Assembly (NCBI GenBank): GCA_004794785.1
Contig: SJOL01008821.1
Span: forward strand, 1,571,202 to 1,635,201
Direction of reading: 5' to 3'
From: Opisthorchis felineus
Lineage: Eukaryota > Platyhelminthes > Trematoda > Opisthorchiida > Opisthorchiidae
DNA length: 64,000 nt
Part shown: positions 46,043 through 59,097 of the stretch, one piece after another
Layout of the letters: every line of letters begins with the position of its first letter
How positions within the stretch are numbered: the first letter of the stretch is position 1
Notes under the pieces: model-generated
Database searches by the model: none
What the model was told of the DNA's origin: nothing
The model's input: only the letters and a program-made list of their open reading frames with translations
Translations under genes and position numbers: made by a program

Positions 46043-48934
46043 AATTCTACAAATCCCGCAACCACCCACATATAAGAAGTGTTTCGGTAGTTGGTTTCTT
46101 CAAAATTTAAGGGATCCACTCTCTTGAACTCCTAGAGGAGCTTCCATCCGGTTGGGCATCACTGTCCTAGACGGTTCAAAACAAATTAGAGATATCTTGA
46201 TAGTACAGTATACGTCTGTAGTGAGCGAATGTAAAGTCTGGACAAGAGATGCCTATCACTCAACTTGTCAGAGAATGTATGCGTTGAAAGCTGCAACGTG
46301 GAACAGATCCTTGGACGTTTCCGGAGCGTTATGTTTGCTCGGTTCACTGAGCTATAGTTTGAAGAAGGGCCAACTACAGTGCCCCCCCCCCCGAAAAGCA
46401 TACCTTGGGAACAGGCGGAAGGAACACCTTTTAGGAAGGCGCAATCCTTGAGCCATTAAGTTGTGGCACTTTCCCACCCACCCAGCTGGTCACCAGATGG
46501 GGGACAACTTCTGTGTGTGTAATCTGCCCCTTGATTTTTGTTTTCGCGTCAGACTGCGCGCCGACTTCCACTTGTGTGGAATTTCCTGGTTTCTTCATGA
46601 CTTTCCCACAAATCACTCTATTGCATGCCGCAAGTTTGATTCAAAATTAACGTCTCCTGGAGCCAGACCGACTATCTCTACTGGCAGCGTTGTGTTCGCT
46701 CGTGCAGTTTATATTCTGAGAAAGCTGCTTTTTTTTAAAAAAAAAAGGTTTGACACAGGACTGACTGGGACATATTTCGGGTGTGCTTGAGTGAAATCTT
46801 GGTCCATTTCTCTTCAGTTCAGTTACTCTAAACCCTGGACAGTGGTTCAATAAGGAATGTAATACCGACGACATTATGGGTATTTCCACGTACATCAAAC
46901 CCTAATAAGATGTTTTTTAATCTCAGGAACTGAGTGAGAAAGCGTGACTGCCCTTTCAGGTTCTCCAGCCTTACTCTTCGGCTCGGTTTTCTGACCTGCG
47001 AAACCGCAGCTTTAGGTTCTCTTCAGCTCGGAGCTGATGACACATTTGCTTGTGGGTTCTGGCCCGACCCCGGCCTCAGGGAACAAGATACAAACTCCAT
47101 TTATGGTCCCGGTGCTGACACACAACAGATGCGTTTGCAGTCTTATCGGACTCCTGGGTAGATATGCCAGTTCTCTGACCATTGTGAGCAGGATTCCGCC
47201 GGCCACAGTCAACTGATCGGTGGTCGGAAGGTGTAGGTTTCAGGCCGGACCGACCTTTCCTAATCCGTCCTTCTCTGCGTTCATGTGTATGGAACAGCTG
47301 ACTGCCTACAGGACAATCGCCTTACTGTCTCCATACTTCGGAAAAGCGATTTCTGTCAGCTCTGAGTGCAGCTTAATAATGATGATAACAGTGCGAAGGC
47401 CACCTTTATCGTCCGTATGTCTCGTCACGGTACCAAGATTTAGAGCAACCAGGTTAAGGAGCCACTACTCTAAAAATGTCGACTACACCAGAGACTGTCA
47501 TGGGTTCGAACTTGGGGGCGAACTCCTTGGGAGTATTTTCACTTTCTCCAACATTATAGGTCAGAAAATGCCTGCATGTGTGTTTCAAGAAAACGGAGAT
47601 TTTCTCGTGATATTACGGCACCAGTACGTTAAATTGTGTCATGACAGACGCACGTACTTCACAGGCAAACAGATTAAACCACATTCATGACCCGCCGGTA
47701 TGATAATAAGCACGCTTGGAACATGACAAATCTGCTTATATTCCGAGTTTTTGTGTTTTGAAGAGATAAGAGGAACTGTTCACAGCACTCAGTCGGACCA
47801 AATCAACCTATCCAAAGATCCACAAGTTAAAACGTAAAAAGTCTTCAGTGAAACGGCTTTTATTGGGTAAGGTCTGTAAAGACGCTCCGTTTCATCGGAT
47901 CAGACATTCCACAACAAATCGTTGTCCTTCCTTCAAGGAAACGTTCGTTTTACCTTGACAGGTAGGCTTCAACTTCATCCGTTCTTCCTCTATGAAAGTC
48001 AAATCAAGAAAGTTTGCATACCAAGCAACTGAAACACCAGACTGTATTTTGCCACCCACCTCACTGAATTTTGAGATCCATGATCGTCATTGTCAAGCAC
48101 GCAGTAGCTCAATTAAATAGTCGTCTCGGGATTTTGTTGCACAATGATTTTCGCTTTCATTAACCTTGTAGACCTAGACAAACACACCTCGTCACTAACA
48201 TTGTCTACGTGTAACACAAACTTACCTCAAGGTCGTTTCGCATGTGTTGTTTGCTACATTGATACGCGGTTTGGTCGGTGTCTGATCCGACGATGGCAGC
48301 GTGGCCCGTAGGTTCACCGCGTGTCACACGAACGTACAGACGCCTCATTTCATTGCGCCGGAGCTCTCAGATTAAACACGTGGTAATTTTGTTTATGCGT
48401 TTCGTTCGCTGTGTGAAGTAAACGAATCAGTCGATGTGGGTTGAATCGACCATAAGAATGTCCCTTAACCGCATTAACAACCGAGTACTGGGTGCTGGAG
48501 CAGTGAGCCTTAGTTACTCCTTCATACATGGTATGGAAAGTCATATTCCCTGCAAGCTTTTCTGGTCCAAAACAAATTTTCAGGACTGTTGTGCTCATGA
48601 ACGCTCAGCCTGTCGGTCACCGGAGGCAGAAAGAACTAAGACTGACCTACACAAGTGACGAAATTTCCCACGGCGTGCATCACGTGAGCAAAACACCATG
48701 ATAAACAACTGGGACGAGTTTGTCTTCTGAAGTTTACAGATATCAACAGCTCCAAGCTGTTCACACGGAAACTGTGTTTAGCGGACTACTACAACTGGTC
48801 CGTGACCTTAGAGTGGTCTAGGTTCTCTTGACAGAACATGCCCCCCATAAAGTTGCTGAAAACTCTTGGACTGATCACAGCCAGTTTCACTCTTCCACCA
48901 ACGCTATGTCTCTATTCATGCAATCCCTTAAGTG
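46043..48934. other. No supported gene
   Basis: Holds the eleven-C run and a T8A10 palindromic tract near 46731-46748. Plus ORF 47220-47690 (156 codons) looks random; a box B-like GGGTTCGAACTTGG near 47503 hints at a SINE trace. Confidence 0.5.
46382..46392. repeat. Poly-C tract
   Basis: This is a run of eleven C. Similar runs of nine C lie at 3886-3894 and 45972-45980. Confidence 0.9.
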
Positions 48935-48949
48935 TTTATCCAACTTAAG

Positions 48950-49154
48950 GGATAAGCTCGAGATAGCTCAGTAATTAAGGCACAAACTTACTGACTGGGA
49001 TGTCCGTGGTTCGAATCCAAACCCAGCATCTCGACTGCTCTTGTATGGGCTTAGGCAATCCAACAGTATCTCAGCCCTCGTGCTTCCTTCGGGTGGCATG
49101 GAAGCTAGAAACCGACAAGGTGTTGTAGTTGAGTGATTGTTAGTGCTGTTTTAT
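48950..49154 (+). mobile_element. tRNA-derived SINE, family A, copy 2, with target-site duplication
   Basis: The head ATAGCTCAGTAATTAAGGC (box A) and GGTTCGAATCC (box B, 49008-49018) would form an internal pol III promoter. The body matches 1605-1805. TTTATCCAACTTAAG (48935-48949) and TTTATCCAACTGAAG (49155-49169) flank it as a 15-bp duplication with one mismatch. Such duplications are made when LINE machinery inserts a SINE. This is the best-preserved SINE in the window. Confidence 0.88.
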
Positions 49155-50091
49155 TTTATCCAACTGAAGTGAGCTTAATACAGATTCCCTATATAACTTC
49201 ATCACGAAGTTTCTAGCCGACATTACCCATCTTTTGCATACTGCTCTGTCCAGAACCATTTCGTACTCTTCTAGAAGTACCAGGATTACTTGCGCCTAAT
49301 TCGACGTTCAGGAACAGTTCGTAGTTTGGTAAACCGGTAGCTGTTGTAAAACGTTATCGCTCCAAATGTTGTGGTTTTGTTTCAATCAAATGTCACTGAT
49401 ACCTATGCTCCTTTCCAATAACGTAGTTTTGCGACGCCAGTTTTACATAAAGCCATCCCTGATCTGATTTGACTTGACTTTAAAGTACGAATGCACCGGA
49501 TTCCTTCGATCGGTTTAGACCCACTCGCATAATTTTATTCAGGTACACATCTTGAGACAAGGATAGTAGTGATTTAGCCTTTCTCCCATAGTGACTCCAC
49601 AAAAAGCCAAGTAAGCGCGATTCTAAATCTTCGGTGCAACGAATCGTGTATCTAATAACTAGGAAGGACTAACATCGGATCGGCTTTAGTATCACGCTTC
49701 TAGAAGAACGGGGATGAAGAATTAAAACTTGAAGCCTAAGTCATCGCCGGACAAACCAACTGATACAGTGCAGCAAAGCAAAACTGTGCTGAGTGGCAAT
49801 CAGTCGACCAATGAATCAAAAACTCAATCTGTTGGATTATGCAACTTCACCTAATATCACCTTCCTCCTGAAAGTGATTTCTGACAGTTTTAAACTCTCA
49901 GCTGCTCGTCAGGATTTCCCTGTGCATCATCGAATTGTTCTTCTTGGTATCGTCGAGTTTATGTTACATAGAGTGGACAGTCCATAATGCACAGGGAAGT
50001 GCCTTGCACTGTCCTTGCATTTCAGACGGTCATCTAAGGCATGTGGACGTGTGTGCCTCACCCGGCATCTGAAATATCAAGGAAGTTGTAC

Positions 50092-50382
50092 TTGGAACAC
50101 AGATAACACGTCCTGGCCTTCTACCGGTGTTTTTTCGCTGATCAGCCTGAGAAAGTCTAAAGCCTCCGTCAGATGAATCAGCGTCTGGTGAATTGGGTCA
50201 ACAGCCAGTATTCTAGCAGTCGAATTATTCAGAATATCGAAGTTCCATTCCATCGTGAGTGCTTGATTCTTAGAATGTACACTACCATCAGCTGTGTGAA
50301 TAAACCTTAAACTTGAAAATTCCCGGGAGGAATTGAATGTACCATAAGGGACGTTGTAAGATTGTGGGACACTTCGACAGAA
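50092..50382 (-). CDS. Candidate internal exon of an unidentified host gene
   Basis: The minus strand shows a good acceptor (TTAATTCTTTTCAACGTACAG ending at 50383) and a donor GTACAA directly after 50092. Between them lie 291 nt, exactly 97 codons with both boundaries in phase 0, and the frame is open throughout. The deduced sequence includes SSLRFIHTADGSVHSKNQ, EWNFDILNNSTARILAVDP and LTEALDFLRLISEKTPVEG, with mixed composition like a folded protein. I do not recognise the family. The frame closes five codons after the donor. No neighbouring exon was identified, so this could still be a chance ORF. Confidence 0.35.
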
Positions 50383-53267
50383 CTGTACGTTGAAAAGAAT
50401 TAATGCACGCACTGTTTTTCGCAATTGTTTTCATCTACCACACATCTCACTCCATTCCGTATTCCGAGAACCTTGGTATTAAGTCAGCAGGTGAGATATC
50501 AACCACCTAAGAGGGACCGACAATTTATTCGATAATTTTGTTCATTCTAATCCCCGGAGGAGATCGCCTTCTTCAATAACTATAGAAGGCCAAAAAACAC
50601 GGCACTTAACTCATTACTCTTAATCTGAGACACGCCAGGATATTCGAATGATAAATCTAACTTGATCGATTGCATCATGTGTATATTCCTGTAATAGCCA
50701 GGACAGTTGAACAGTTGTTCGCAGGAGTAGCCCCTTGACATACCTTGCACCGAGTGCTGAAAAATGGTTGGTTTAGTGACATATTACCCGCATTACCATA
50801 TTTGCTTTCGGCAAACTAACAGCACGCTTCGGCAAGACAACAATCAGCTGATTGATCAGCCACATGAGTAACCTCGATCAACACGTTAAACTGGGTCACA
50901 CAGTCTCAATATGTGAGCTCAACATTCGAATAAATTACTCAGATAATTGAGAAATCGGGTGGGATGAGGACACTGTACTTGAACTCCGTTGAACGGAGGG
51001 CGAGGATGCAACGTCGGGTGGGAGTGGTGGGGTGAGATGTGCAAGCATTCTGTGAAGGGTAATCGGTGGACTCAAACTGGCCGGTTCCAGCGTACGACTG
51101 GGGCAGTAGACACGACCACTGGGACAGACAGCTAAATCGCACAGATGGGAAATTAGGTCAAATTTGTTCACCAGCTTTTTTCCATTCCTGCTGACGCAAC
51201 GTGAGCGATAGCCTCACAGGACGGAACACACTCGCTTGATAGATGAAAGTGAGCGAATAAGGTCCAAATTTACGGTATTTGTCCAGCCACTCCACTCATA
51301 GTGTATATCATAAGCTCAGAACCGAATGACCACAAACATTTTTTGGGAAATGTATGAACCGGAGGCCAACAAATCAATTGATAGAGCTGAAATGGAGAGC
51401 TGTGCGCGAGACGGGTCTTTCTGTAGCCGCGTTGTTTGGCACACGATTCGTGGAATGACGGAACACGGTACTTATCCTCATCCTAATTACGCAGTGGGAA
51501 GCATCCTCAGACGCCAAAACGGAAATAGGTATTTGAATGCTACTAAATAGCAATGACGTGTTGCTAAATGACACGCCGTTAAGGATTTAGCCAAATCCGC
51601 TGGATAGGCAACCAACTATCTGTCTGTGCGGTTATAGTGCTAGACTGTTGCTTTCCTCCTTCCTTTCAGTGAAAACACCTTCGCAGTGAGCAGCACTTCT
51701 TTAGCAGAGATCGCATGAGCACCGGGCTTTTTGGAGACTGGTAACAGCTAGGCCAACACCCAGCCCTGGCCATACAAAGGTATCTTTTATAAACTTTTAC
51801 CCAACCATACATAGCGCTCAACAGGTCCCAACTTATGCTTGTGGGCGCTGGGTGCACAGGAGTTCAAACCACGAAGAATAATGCATCTGTAGTTTCACAT
51901 TTAAACATTCAAAATATTACTTTATAGTGACGAGATGGCTGAATGTGTCACGTGGTCGCCTATTTCTATCCCTTATCATTTTGATCAAAGGTGACATTGT
52001 TGGTTCTTGAAAGTTTCCAGATTTCTGTCTTCTAAATCTGCGAATTAACAAGGAATAACGGTCGTCACCGAAATTTTTTTCTCCCTCAAAGTGGACAATC
52101 CACATAGAAGTACTGTTGGCTAGGAGGCAACGACCGACTTTACTGAGTACCATTTGCAGTAGCTTTATCTAAGATATCGCCAGATTACCAAAACACTACT
52201 CCGTCGATCTCACACCATTCCCGTAATTTGAATGGACCTAACATCAATTTTGTTGCCTCCATTTCGTCAGGAGAGTTCACCACATCGCACTCCGTTCCAA
52301 AAAAACTATTATAGTCTCATTTGATCACTTTGCTCAATATACCCTCAATACACCGGAAACGTAGCTTCATTTGGTGAAAATTCCGCCCTCAAACAACTCG
52401 CGTTTATGTGCTTCAGTGTTCATAAAATTTACGGAGCATTTGATTTGGCCAATCAGAATGACGAATGCATCATACAGAAGTTTGGGCAGTTGAACAGAGA
52501 CAAAGTGGTAAAATGAATGTTTTGTCCTATTCGTTCCCAGTTAATCCGAACGACAAAACCGCTTGCATTAGGAAGTGTTGTTGAACCACCAAGCGTGTAA
52601 AAAAAGTCAAGGGCCTCGACTGAGATGTTTGTTTAACCTCCGTATCGTGTAGAACGTGATGATAGGCCTCCTGGTTAAGCTTTACTGACATTCACTAGGG
52701 TAGCATGTGCTCACAGAATCCAGGTTTTTCACAGATTTCAAGTTTACAGTCCACTCCTGACACTCGATGTTCGAAAACAGATTGAAAGAATTGAGAGATG
52801 TTGTTGCATATTCCTTCTAGATTGAACAGGTTGGGCGATCTGCGTGGAAATTAGTTGGTATGTAACGCATGAGAAAGCCCATGAATTGTATTTCCGGTAG
52901 GCGTTATAAATCTGAGGACACAAAGTCAATGATGTTCAGCTGGCCTCACTTGAGATCTAAGACGCAAGGAAACTCATGAACTCACATGCACCAGTCGTGA
53001 TCGCCTGGCACCAACGTGAAAAATATACCTCTGTTCTACAGTTCTTTGAAGTGAACTCACTTGCACGCCTGAGGATGATTCTCAAGCTAGACGGCTTGTT
53101 TTCTACACCGGAGTTCAAGTCATCGTCTGTCGTCTCCCAATGGAATCAGGGAAGTGAAACAATCGGTGTGTTTGAAGAGCACCTCTAGTGGGCATCGAAA
53201 TTACATGGTAGGGATTTATCAGGTTCCACCAACCGATCACAGCCCAGCTTTATAGGCACAGAGATTG
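50383..53267. other. No supported feature
   Basis: Short ORFs only. Nothing recognisable on either strand. Confidence 0.5.
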
Positions 53268-53440
53268 CGTCCTGTCAGTGAGACCAGTCTATGCTGAAAA
53301 GTCGAGAAGCTCTGTACAGCTATTTCATCCTGATTGAGAGTCATCAGAAGTGCGCATCTCACGAAACTTCAGGAAGTCTTGTACCCGCGACCTCTCGGCT
53401 AGTAATTCGAACACTTAACAGTTTGGCTACGAACGGCTGA
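53268..53440 (-). mobile_element. tRNA-derived SINE, family B, copy 3
   Basis: The minus strand has the head GTAGCCAAACTGTTAAGTG and box B-like CGCGGGTACAAGA. The body contains GATGACTCTCAATCAGGATG, GCTGTACAGAGCTTCTCGAC and GTCTCACTGACAGGA. It is clearly homologous to 23113-23271 and 8974-9160. Confidence 0.78.
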
Positions 53441-53934
53441 TGAGCAGTGTGATAAATTCTCAATTATACAGGACATGGCGTCACTCATTCAGTGCTTTTG
53501 GGCTTCTAACACAGGCTACCACGAGCGTTCTCGTCATGCCGCCTCCCTACACTTACCGCACAAGGTCACCACATCGATCCGCCGTGGTACAACATGCAGC
53601 CAACTGTATTAAGGAGCGCCATAACCTTGCGGCTCGATCCCCTGTACAAGTGCTAGAAGGGCTTCTGAATTGAGTCCACTGCTAGTAAAAGCACTGACCA
53701 TATGCCCGTTTCCGGTGAACCAGTGTTCACAACATACAAACATCTGGGTGATCAAATGTCTGGGATGGCCTACCTAGGTACGGCACTCAGGTTTCATCGA
53801 CTCAATTAGAAAGCTGAGCTAGTCAAGAGAGGTATCATAGTTCGGGTCGTATATTTGGTAGGAAGTCCCAAAGACAGCTTTAGAAATCAAAATGAATTTG
53901 AATACATTCATAGACGTAACACACAATTAATAAG

Positions 53935-54195
53935 ATTGCTGAAAACTCTCCGACGTCCCACGACCGGTTTCGCCCTTCCAGTTCGGATTCATCAAGTAGG
54001 CGCATTCCCCGAGTTTCTCATCAAACTTATGTTCTACCTGAACCCAAATTACACGAAATTCGACAGATGAACTCACTTGCATGGCAATTTGGTCTTCACG
54101 TAAGACCCGCCTGAATCCCAGCTAAATCTCTTGTTTGCGACGTTCTTCTTCAATTGAATGTGCTGAACTGGGCTGCCTCATATTTCACTTTGTAT
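53935..54195. repeat. Foldback-type repeat family, copy 4
   Basis: CCCACGACCGGTTTCGCCCT, TTCTACCTGAACCCAAATTA, CACGAAATTCGACAGATGA and TCAATTGAATGTGCTGAACT are shared with the copies at 25.4, 34.0 and 44.1 kb. The opposite arm is absent, so this is a single-arm copy. Confidence 0.6.
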
Positions 54196-55591
54196 GATAT
54201 TCGACACATCGCGATACTTTCTATAGAAGAAAAATATCATAAAACGATCGAGGTGAGTCTTCTGTGAAATCTAAATTGGCATGCACTTTACTTTGCACCG
54301 TATGTGTTAGGTGTTCTACCGGGATATGAATAATTTAGGTAAGCGGCCCTATGAGATAACGCACACTCACCCGGACTAGAGCGATTGAAGAATGCGCTCT
54401 TATACTTAACGGCCGGTAATTTCAAAGTATACTTTGTCTGGAACGATGCCATCGCACGTTGTCCTCATTGAAACAGTAAAATACAGCAAATGACCAAACA
54501 TGCACTCATAAACCGGTATTCCTTCAGTACCGAATGGTACGGTTGATTGGGACGGGTGGAAATGTACCACTAGAAATATACTGGGGAAGTATACTGCTTC
54601 ACGGTTTTAGTATGACACCGACGAGTTTCGTCCAATTTATTTGGGCCAGTGCACCAAAATTAACGGAGTAACACAAAACATCTGCTCCCGACTGCATCAG
54701 AATGTGTAGTATCTCGTCCGAGTGTCGCGTCAATAAGTAGACTTTTGGGTGATTGTGGAAACTAGTTAGACGACTGCTGGAGCTTATCAACACTAGTTTA
54801 CCAGAATGCATGTACGGATACTTGGTGAACAGATCGCAAGGCACTATGCAAACCGCAAGTTATTCTGAAAGTAGTAAGGGCCGTTAAATTATCATTTGCT
54901 GATTTACTTCTGCGAAGCTGTCTATTCCTTGGAACCATCCACAAAAGATTGCCGTTCAAAGGGTGGCGGAGCATTAATTCCTTTACGAAAAGAATTCTAC
55001 TGTTAAATCTTCATAAATACTGTGTTTATTTGTGATACCGACCCACATGCAATTGTCCTGGTATTATTGTTCAACAGCCAGTTGGGTAATGGTGATGACC
55101 TGACCCTAACACATGCCGCACGATCTCTCACACAATTCGTTTTTTTACTCAAGTGCTCCAACTCTGTTTAATTCGAGCATCATGCTTCTAGTTACAGCTC
55201 TTTGCACTCATACACACGCATTAATATTACACTCCGCAGACGGACTATTTCTGTTCAATAAAGTACTTTTTTTTGCCTGAACTTTTAATGACGAATTAAG
55301 AACTTACAAGTGGTGTCATTAATACAGATTCACCACTGTCTGGGCAACCACGCTATGCCATGTTTGTGATATTTTTAAGAAAACTCTTCTCCGGTCACCT
55401 AACACATGGTTAGCGAAATAGGGGTGTTGACCGCCCTTTAGGAATTTTTCGGCAGTTCAGCTATAAGCAAAAAATGAAATAGATTCCTCAAAATTATATC
55501 ATGATCATAAAATATTCGGATTAAGAAACGCATCCACAGAAAGAAAAAAATAACGAGAAGTTTTCAAAAACAAACACGTCTTTCAGATAGG

Positions 55592-55680
55592 CTGCGACTA
55601 GCCCCGTGGTTGAAGTCGTAGGTTTTCATTTTAACCGTCCGGGTTCGAGTCCTCGAATGAGCGCCTTCAAATTGACTGTC
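55592..55680 (+). mobile_element. tRNA-like SINE head, family D
   Basis: TAGCCCCGTGGTTGAAGTCG (box A-like) and GGGTTCGAGTCCTC (box B, 55640-55653) sit at tRNA spacing. The ends do not pair as an acceptor stem. It is a single copy in the window. Confidence 0.5.
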
Positions 55681-56735
55681 TTATTCTCACCTGAGGTATT
55701 GCACACGTGCTAGTTCACCAATAAAGACCACAACACATTTCAAAAGGTCGTTTTTTACAAAGAGAAAAGATATTGCGTGCTTTTTGGTCAACAGAAAGGT
55801 TACAGATGTAATGATTGGTGAATGACTCACACATTTTCTCGAGGCACTTCCCTGGTTGAAAGAAACTTCCTGTGTCGCAGCACCAGATTAGAAGACAAGA
55901 AAAGCGATTTCGTTTACCACAGAATTTCTGGGTGAATTTTTCGTCGGATTTGTAAGAAAATAAATACACTTGCAAGTATGCATAAAATAAATGCTAACAG
56001 TTTGTGACTTGGTTGTGTTCGTATAAGTAAACAGTATATTTAAGCGAAGCTGGCTCCTATCGACGGCATCTGTAGAGGTTTTCACCTAAAAGACAGGGAC
56101 GGACTCTTGAGTGAAACCAAATACGGGATTATGGAGTATTTACAGACAAATGTATCGTGTGCAAAATTGCACCAGTTTCCCTCAACAGGCATTTGGAAGG
56201 ACATATTCGTAGTCAAACGATGTAAGGAATGGGAGGAATTGTGAAGGTACATCTGGATGAGATTTGAACAAGTTAAGATATGTCAAGGTTTCCGAGCGGA
56301 GACTAGGGAACGTATCACCGGAGGAGGGCAACGTCCCCATATAGTGTCTGATGGCAGTAAAGTCAACTTTCAATAGTTCGCTATTCTGAGTGAGACAGTG
56401 GAAAGAACGAAAGGTCTGACTACTAAAGGACGATGTGTAGAGCAGTCAGTCGTCGGACGGAGAAGCTCAGTCGGTGGATTCTTGCAAATACGTCTCCTAG
56501 TTGATCGTTCCAAGACAGATCCGACAGTGCCTCAACTCCGAGGGATTTAGTGTTTTTCATCTATGCCAAGAGACGACCACTAGTGATTGTTTGGAATAAT
56601 TTGATGTCGATTAAGTCTAAACGTAAGCGTTATTCCATAGCATTTGATTGGTTGGCCATTGACGGAAACGCTCCGCGGAGAACGGAATGTGACACCGATA
56701 TCCTGTTGAATCGGCAACTAGGGAACAGGGTGCAG

Positions 56736-56736
<1 letters not shown>

Positions 56737-56772
<36 letters not shown>
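56737..56772. repeat. (TA)n microsatellite
   Basis: About eighteen TA units. The minus ORF across it gives a Tyr-Ile run and is not a gene. Confidence 0.95.
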
Positions 56773-56774
<2 letters not shown>

Positions 56775-57480
56775 CTGGAGGAGCATTCATCTCCACGAAG
56801 AACTAGGGGTTTGGGCACAAAGGTAGTTCAATCTTCAGCTGAGTACAGACCAGAGTGTAATCGAAACCACTTGAGTTTCCAGTCTCTGCACCCAAAAAGG
56901 CCCTACCATCTTTCTTGGAAGGTATTCGGCACGATGCATAGTCTACCTGGTGAGCTATTCAACTATCACTGCAGGACTCAACTGGTAAATGTTTCCTAGT
57001 GTTTCTGAAACGTGTATTCTTAACAGACCATCGTGGTTGGTCAAATGCCAAGCCATTCATCATTGCACCGTAGCTAAACGATGCCAATTGTCCCGACGGT
57101 ATGACAAATTTCGTCGTTCGACGGTTCTGCCAGAGCATTTAATTCGTTCGCTCTTATCAGACCGCTACATTTTTGGTCTCTATCTACTACTTTCTGCTGA
57201 TCATCGTAGAAGATGTCTTCTAGTAAGGTACCAACGCAAAGTGTGGGAGATGGATGATGATAATAAACATTTTCATCACATTCTCTTTAGAAGGTACTTT
57301 AGTTGCTCTTTATCTGATTATCGGTAGCAAGGTTATCTCGTGGAGGCCAAACCGATCTGCTTGTCCGCTGTGATAATGCAATCATGACACACGGATATCG
57401 AGAACTTTATGCGCCCGAACACAACTTCCCGAGGATAGGCAACATATAATTTGTAGTCAAACAGGCTTCGCATAGTGATA

Positions 57481-57506
57481 CATTCCCATTCCCCATTCCC
57501 CATTCA
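57481..57506. repeat. (CCCCATT)n short tandem repeat
   Basis: There are four imperfect units of CCCATT or CCCCATT. Confidence 0.8.
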
Positions 57507-57959
57507 TCTTACTACCTTCGGGTGAACCATATGCACATGCTTCGGTACTCAGGTACATGATGATAGCCTGAATACCGGTCAACCTAGCCACCGAGCCAGT
57601 GCAGGGTGTATCTTATCATCGCTTACTGAGATCGCCATAGCGTGCTTGCTCATGAAGCATATCAGGAAATTTTGCACGCCGTGAAGTTCACAGCACCATT
57701 CGAAGATTTCGGGTACACCTTTCTAGCCTTGGCAAATTCCAGCATGACGCATAAGGCAATAGTTGTTTTTCCATGCGCCACTTGGCCGGGAGTCACATGA
57801 AACCCCTTCACTGTGAGTAACACTCCCCATATTTTAATGCAGCCGTTGAGACAATTTGGCATTTTGAGGGAAGTAGGTTGCCAGTTGAGAATCCACCACG
57901 TCGCCGCTGTACCATCCCCAAATAGCCTCATTCCACATGCAGCGATTGCTGCACTGTCA

Positions 57960-58350
57960 TTTACCTAGCTGCATCGCGATGAGGGGAGAATGGACTTTGC
58001 GGCTTATTCTGCTTCACTCATTTGCAAACGATCAACGTTCCAGACGATCAACGCTGGTTTCCATTCTTGATCTGAGAGTTGCTTTTGATTCTGTCGATAA
58101 CCGTAAGCCGTGGCAATATTTGGCAAGCGAAGACGCCCCTTCCTAACGGTTGTTCTCAAACAGGTACTGTAAACCTACCTCTGTGGTACCTTCCGTGTAA
58201 CAGTAAGCGTCCGCCTGAGTTCCGCACATCCAGTACTGTCACCCAAAACTGTTATCTCCAAGCATTTACCTTCACATTTGTTAATGATATATTGCTTGGC
58301 TTTGAAGTTGAGAGCGCAGACATAATCTGATGGAATTTACTTACAACTAT
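57960..58350 (+). pseudogene. RTE-type LINE RT fragment
   Basis: This is the only RTE piece on the plus strand. It reads RRSTLVSILDLRVAFDSVDN (motif A at 58066-58101), then frameshifts, then PEFRTSSTVTQNCYLQAF and FTFVNDIL. That corresponds to PEFTTSSGVRQGCPLSPF and FNFVIDDIL of the family (motif B decayed). No YADD box was recognised after it. Confidence 0.65.
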
Positions 58351-58542
58351 TGCGTGCGTAGATCAATCCAGTCTTAGCGGCCTCAGTCGGCTGGTTGAAT
58401 ACAACATCACTTCTCTAATGGAAAACACTGAGGAAGCCCAACTTCGTCACCCATGGAGATCAGGGGACTTCAGTTTCTGTCAAGGCCTGATTATACACTG
58501 TGTGTGTGATCCCCAGAGCTCTGTAAATTTGGTGCGTGACCT

Positions 58543-59097
58543 TCAGGCCCAGATGCTCTCCCAAAGCTTTTCGTGTTTAACTCTCATGGACCTTGAACCA
58601 CTACAGGTAGATACCACCCATTTTGGTAACAAAACGGTTTCTTCAAAATTTTCACACATTTCAGTTGAATTAGTCCGCTTCCAGTTGATAACATAGTATA
58701 TTCTCTCTCTTTCTTCAGGATTCTCTTCAGGATTCAGCCCTTCTCGCCATAGCAAACAGTCTTGTAGTTTTGTAACCAACCCTGGCAAAAGTTTGCACTC
58801 ACATTGTGCACCTGAGTTTCTTTGATGTATGTCTCTGCTTTGAAGTAATCCTACCTGTCGGGTCATCACACGTGTAAGCGGCACGTATTCTGCTATGCGG
58901 ATTGTCGGATAAATAACAAAGCGCCTTGTGACTCGAAAACCTTTCAAGTCTTCTTCGCTGTCGCCTACGGCAAAACAAGTCATGAAACAAACTACGCTGT
59001 CATTAAGATCGATACCGTGTTGAAGCGTTAGCTTTCCGAACAAGAATAAGCAGTTAGGTACCAACTTAGAATATTGATCGTCACGGATGGTAGACAC
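58543..59097 (-). other. Longest unassigned ORF (184 codons)
   Basis: An open minus frame runs from ATG at 59097. It contains FAVGDSEEDLKGFRVTRRF and GLNPEENPEERERIYYVINW. It starts just after an RTE fragment on the other strand. No motif is recognised and there is no second copy in the window. An ORF of this length can occur by chance in 64 kb, so coding status is open. Confidence 0.2.

Larger units (their letters stand above)
54196..57959. other. No supported gene
   Basis: Apart from the tRNA-like head at 55592 and the tandem repeats at 56737 and 57481, it holds an unrecognised plus ORF of 112 codons (56989-57327). Confidence 0.5.

Noticed and set aside
47220..47690. Plus-strand ORF of 156 codons
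   Set aside because: Composition looks random, no motif is seen, and no splice or start context supports it.
49008..49018. Box A and box B motifs as genuine tRNA genes (here and at 27973, 45842, 55592)
   Set aside because: No closed acceptor stem or full cloverleaf was found, and SINE bodies, multiple copies or target-site duplications fit better.
56737..56772. TA repeat as an origin or regulatory element
   Set aside because: Simple microsatellite with nothing in the context to suggest a role.
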